Shown here: positions 62,897 to 64,000 of the stretch, piece after piece
How the letters are laid out: each line of letters opens with the position of its first letter
How positions within the stretch are numbered: the first letter of the stretch is position 1
Source of the DNA: Eubacterium sp.
Lineage (GTDB): Bacteria > Bacillota > Clostridia > Lachnospirales > Lachnospiraceae
Direction of reading: 5' to 3'
Length of the DNA stretch: 64,000 nt
NCBI GenBank assembly: GCA_022794015.1
Contig: JAAWDZ010000053.1
Location: 1-64,000 of the forward strand
The notes under the pieces: generated by a model
Told to the model about the DNA's origin: nothing
The model's input: the letters and a program-made list of their open reading frames with translations, nothing else
Databases searched by the model: none
Translations under genes and position numbers: made by a program

Positions 62897-64000
62897 ATGA
62901 AGAAAATTAATTTTAATGTCCCGCCGGTAGTCGGGGAAGAATTAAAGTTTATCGAAGACGCCGTCCGGTCAGGCAAAATCAGTGGAGACGGAAAATATAC
63001 CAGATTGTGTAATGAATGGCTGGAGCAGAAGACAGATGCCAGTGCAGCGCTTTTGACAACTTCGTGTACGCATGCTACGGAGCTCGCAGCGATTTTGTGC
63101 GGTATCCGGGAAGGGGACGAGGTTATTATGCCTTCGTATACTTTTGTTTCGACTGCTGACGCCTTTGTGCTGCGCGGCGCGAAAGCGGTTTTTGTGGATA
63201 TCCGTCCGGATACGATGAATATAGATGAGAATTTAATCGAAGCGGCAATTACCAACAGGACGAAAGCGATTGTTCCGGTCCACTATGCCGGAGTAGCATG
63301 CGAGATGGATAAAATAATGGAGATTGCGGGAAAATATAATCTGTATGTAATTGAAGATGCCGCACAGGGCGTGATGGCTTCTTACAAAGGAAAAGCGCTT
63401 GGCGCAATCGGCGATATGGGCTGCTACAGCTTCCATGAAACAAAGAATTACAGTATGGGAGAAGGCGGCGCAATTCTGCTGCGTGAAGGCAGATATAAAG
63501 AAACAGCGGAAATTATCCGTGAAAAAGGAACGAACAGGAGTAAATTTTTCCGGGGTGAGATTGACAAGTATACCTGGGTAGAAGCAGGTTCCTCCTATTT
63601 GCCGAGCGAATTAAACGCGGCGTATCTTTGGGCACAGCTTCTGCATGCTAAAGATATTTACGACAGCAGAATGAGTATTTGGAAACGGTACGAAGAAGCC
63701 TTTTTGCCTTTAAAGGAAGCAGGCAGAATTGAGCTGCCGTATATTCCGGAGGGCTGTGTGCACAATGCACATATGTTTTATATTAAGACAAAGGATTTAG
63801 AGGAGAGAACCAGGCTTATTTCGTTTTTAAAGGAGCAGGGTATACTGGCCGTATTCCATTATGTTCCGCTTCATACGGCTCCGGCCGGGATGAAATACGG
63901 AAGGTTTTGCGGCGAAGATGTCTATACTACCAAAGAGAGCGAGCGGCTGGTACGTCTTCCGTTGTATTACGGTATGGATCAGGAGGATACAAAACGGGTG
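62897..64000 (+). CDS. wecE: dTDP-4-amino-4,6-dideoxygalactose transaminase, 3' truncated by window edge
   Basis: PLP-dependent DegT/DnrJ/EryC1/StrS aminotransferase. The frame starts at ATG 62897 (GAAAGGAAGG upstream) and stays open to base 64000: 368 codons, so only about ten are missing from the usual 376. Family blocks: FNVPPVVGEELKFIEDAV, MPSYTFVSTADAFVLRGAK (about 77-95), VPVHYAGVACEMD, EDAAQG (about 154-159) and FHETKNYS, with PLP-binding Lys183. As I recall the E. coli protein, WecE (RffA) is very similar throughout. It would aminate dTDP-4-keto-6-deoxyglucose, the RfbB product, to dTDP-Fuc4N. Confidence 0.93.
   Translation, partial: MKKINFNVPPVVGEELKFIEDAVRSGKISGDGKYTRLCNEWLEQKTDASAALLTTSCTHATELAAILCGIREGDEVIMPSYTFVSTADAFVLRGAKAVFVDIRPDTMNIDENLIEAAITNRTKAIVPVHYAGVACEMDKIMEIAGKYNLYVIEDAAQGVMASYKGKALGAIGDMGCYSFHETKNYSMGEGGAILLREGRYKETAEIIREKGTNRSKFFRGEIDKYTWVEAGSSYLPSELNAAYLWAQLLHAKDIYDSRMSIWKRYEEAFLPLKEAGRIELPYIPEGCVHNAHMFYIKTKDLEERTRLISFLKEQGILAVFHYVPLHTAPAGMKYGRFCGEDVYTTKESERLVRLPLYYGMDQEDTKRV

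Noticed and set aside
1-64000. CRISPR arrays, tRNA or rRNA genes, insertion-sequence transposases
   Set aside because: No regularly spaced direct repeats, cloverleaf-like genes, rRNA blocks or transposase-like proteins were recognised; the only recombinase is the small one at 60631-61203.

Overview
The window looks like one end-to-end chromosomal stretch of a motile, Gram-positive member of the Clostridia, most likely Lachnospiraceae. The grounds are Bacillota-type gene order (mbl next to flhO/flhP; cdaA-cdaR-glmM), strong GGAGG ribosome sites with frequent GTG and TTG starts, a flagellar sigma-D type promoter, and moderate GC content judged by eye. No species can be named from the sequence alone.

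Layout. 1-4.2 kb: end of uvrB and all of uvrA (nucleotide excision repair). 4.7-9.2 kb: mbl (actin-like shape protein), flhO/flgF, flhP/flgG, a secreted Fn3-like protein and a FlgJ-type rod protein. 9.3-12.7 kb: recD2, comF and a YvyF-like flagellar zinc protein, closed by a strong terminator. 12.8-18.2 kb: two membrane proteins of unknown role, then cdaA-cdaR-glmM (c-di-AMP synthesis and peptidoglycan precursor supply) and an HPr-like protein. 18.3-64 kb: a roughly 45 kb cell-surface polysaccharide region.

The polysaccharide region holds dTDP-L-rhamnose synthesis (rfbD, rfbB, rfbA, rfbC), three ABC polysaccharide exporters (26.4, 33.6 and 52.4 kb), two polyprenyl-phosphate sugar-1-phosphate transferases (31.0 and 47.6 kb), a CapD-type UDP-sugar 4,6-dehydratase, many GT2 and GT4 glycosyltransferases, a teichoic-acid-like block (two CDP-glycerol-phosphotransferase-family enzymes, LicD, a TarI/IspD-like cytidylyltransferase, a sugar SDR), a sulfotransferase-like protein, two tandem Wzy/ligase-like membrane proteins, an acyltransferase-3 and, at the right edge, a WecE-type aminotransferase. 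The two exporters whose ATPase carries a Wzt-type C-terminal extension are each followed by a methyltransferase-containing multidomain protein, which suggests chain-end capping coupled to export.

The most striking element is at 60.6-61.5 kb. A 190-residue FimB/FimE-like tyrosine recombinase sits beside a segment of about 130 bp bounded by a perfect 15-bp inverted repeat. Each end can be read as a 24-bp recombination core with GTAACA/TGTTAC-type arms, and the segment contains a sigma-A-like promoter. As sequenced, that promoter points at the recombinase; inverted, it would point at the membrane-protein gene at 61.5 kb. I read this as a phase-variable promoter switch in the polysaccharide region.

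A second unusual layer is a family of dispersed palindromic elements with GTAACAG...CTGTTAC or GTTACTG...CAGTAAC ends, found only between genes (plus one end inside a predicted gene start). Two copies are exactly 145 bp, share a three-hairpin design and show compensatory changes; five more look like shortened derivatives. A sequence-unrelated element at 32.6 kb is also 145 bp and has 15-bp terminal inverted repeats.
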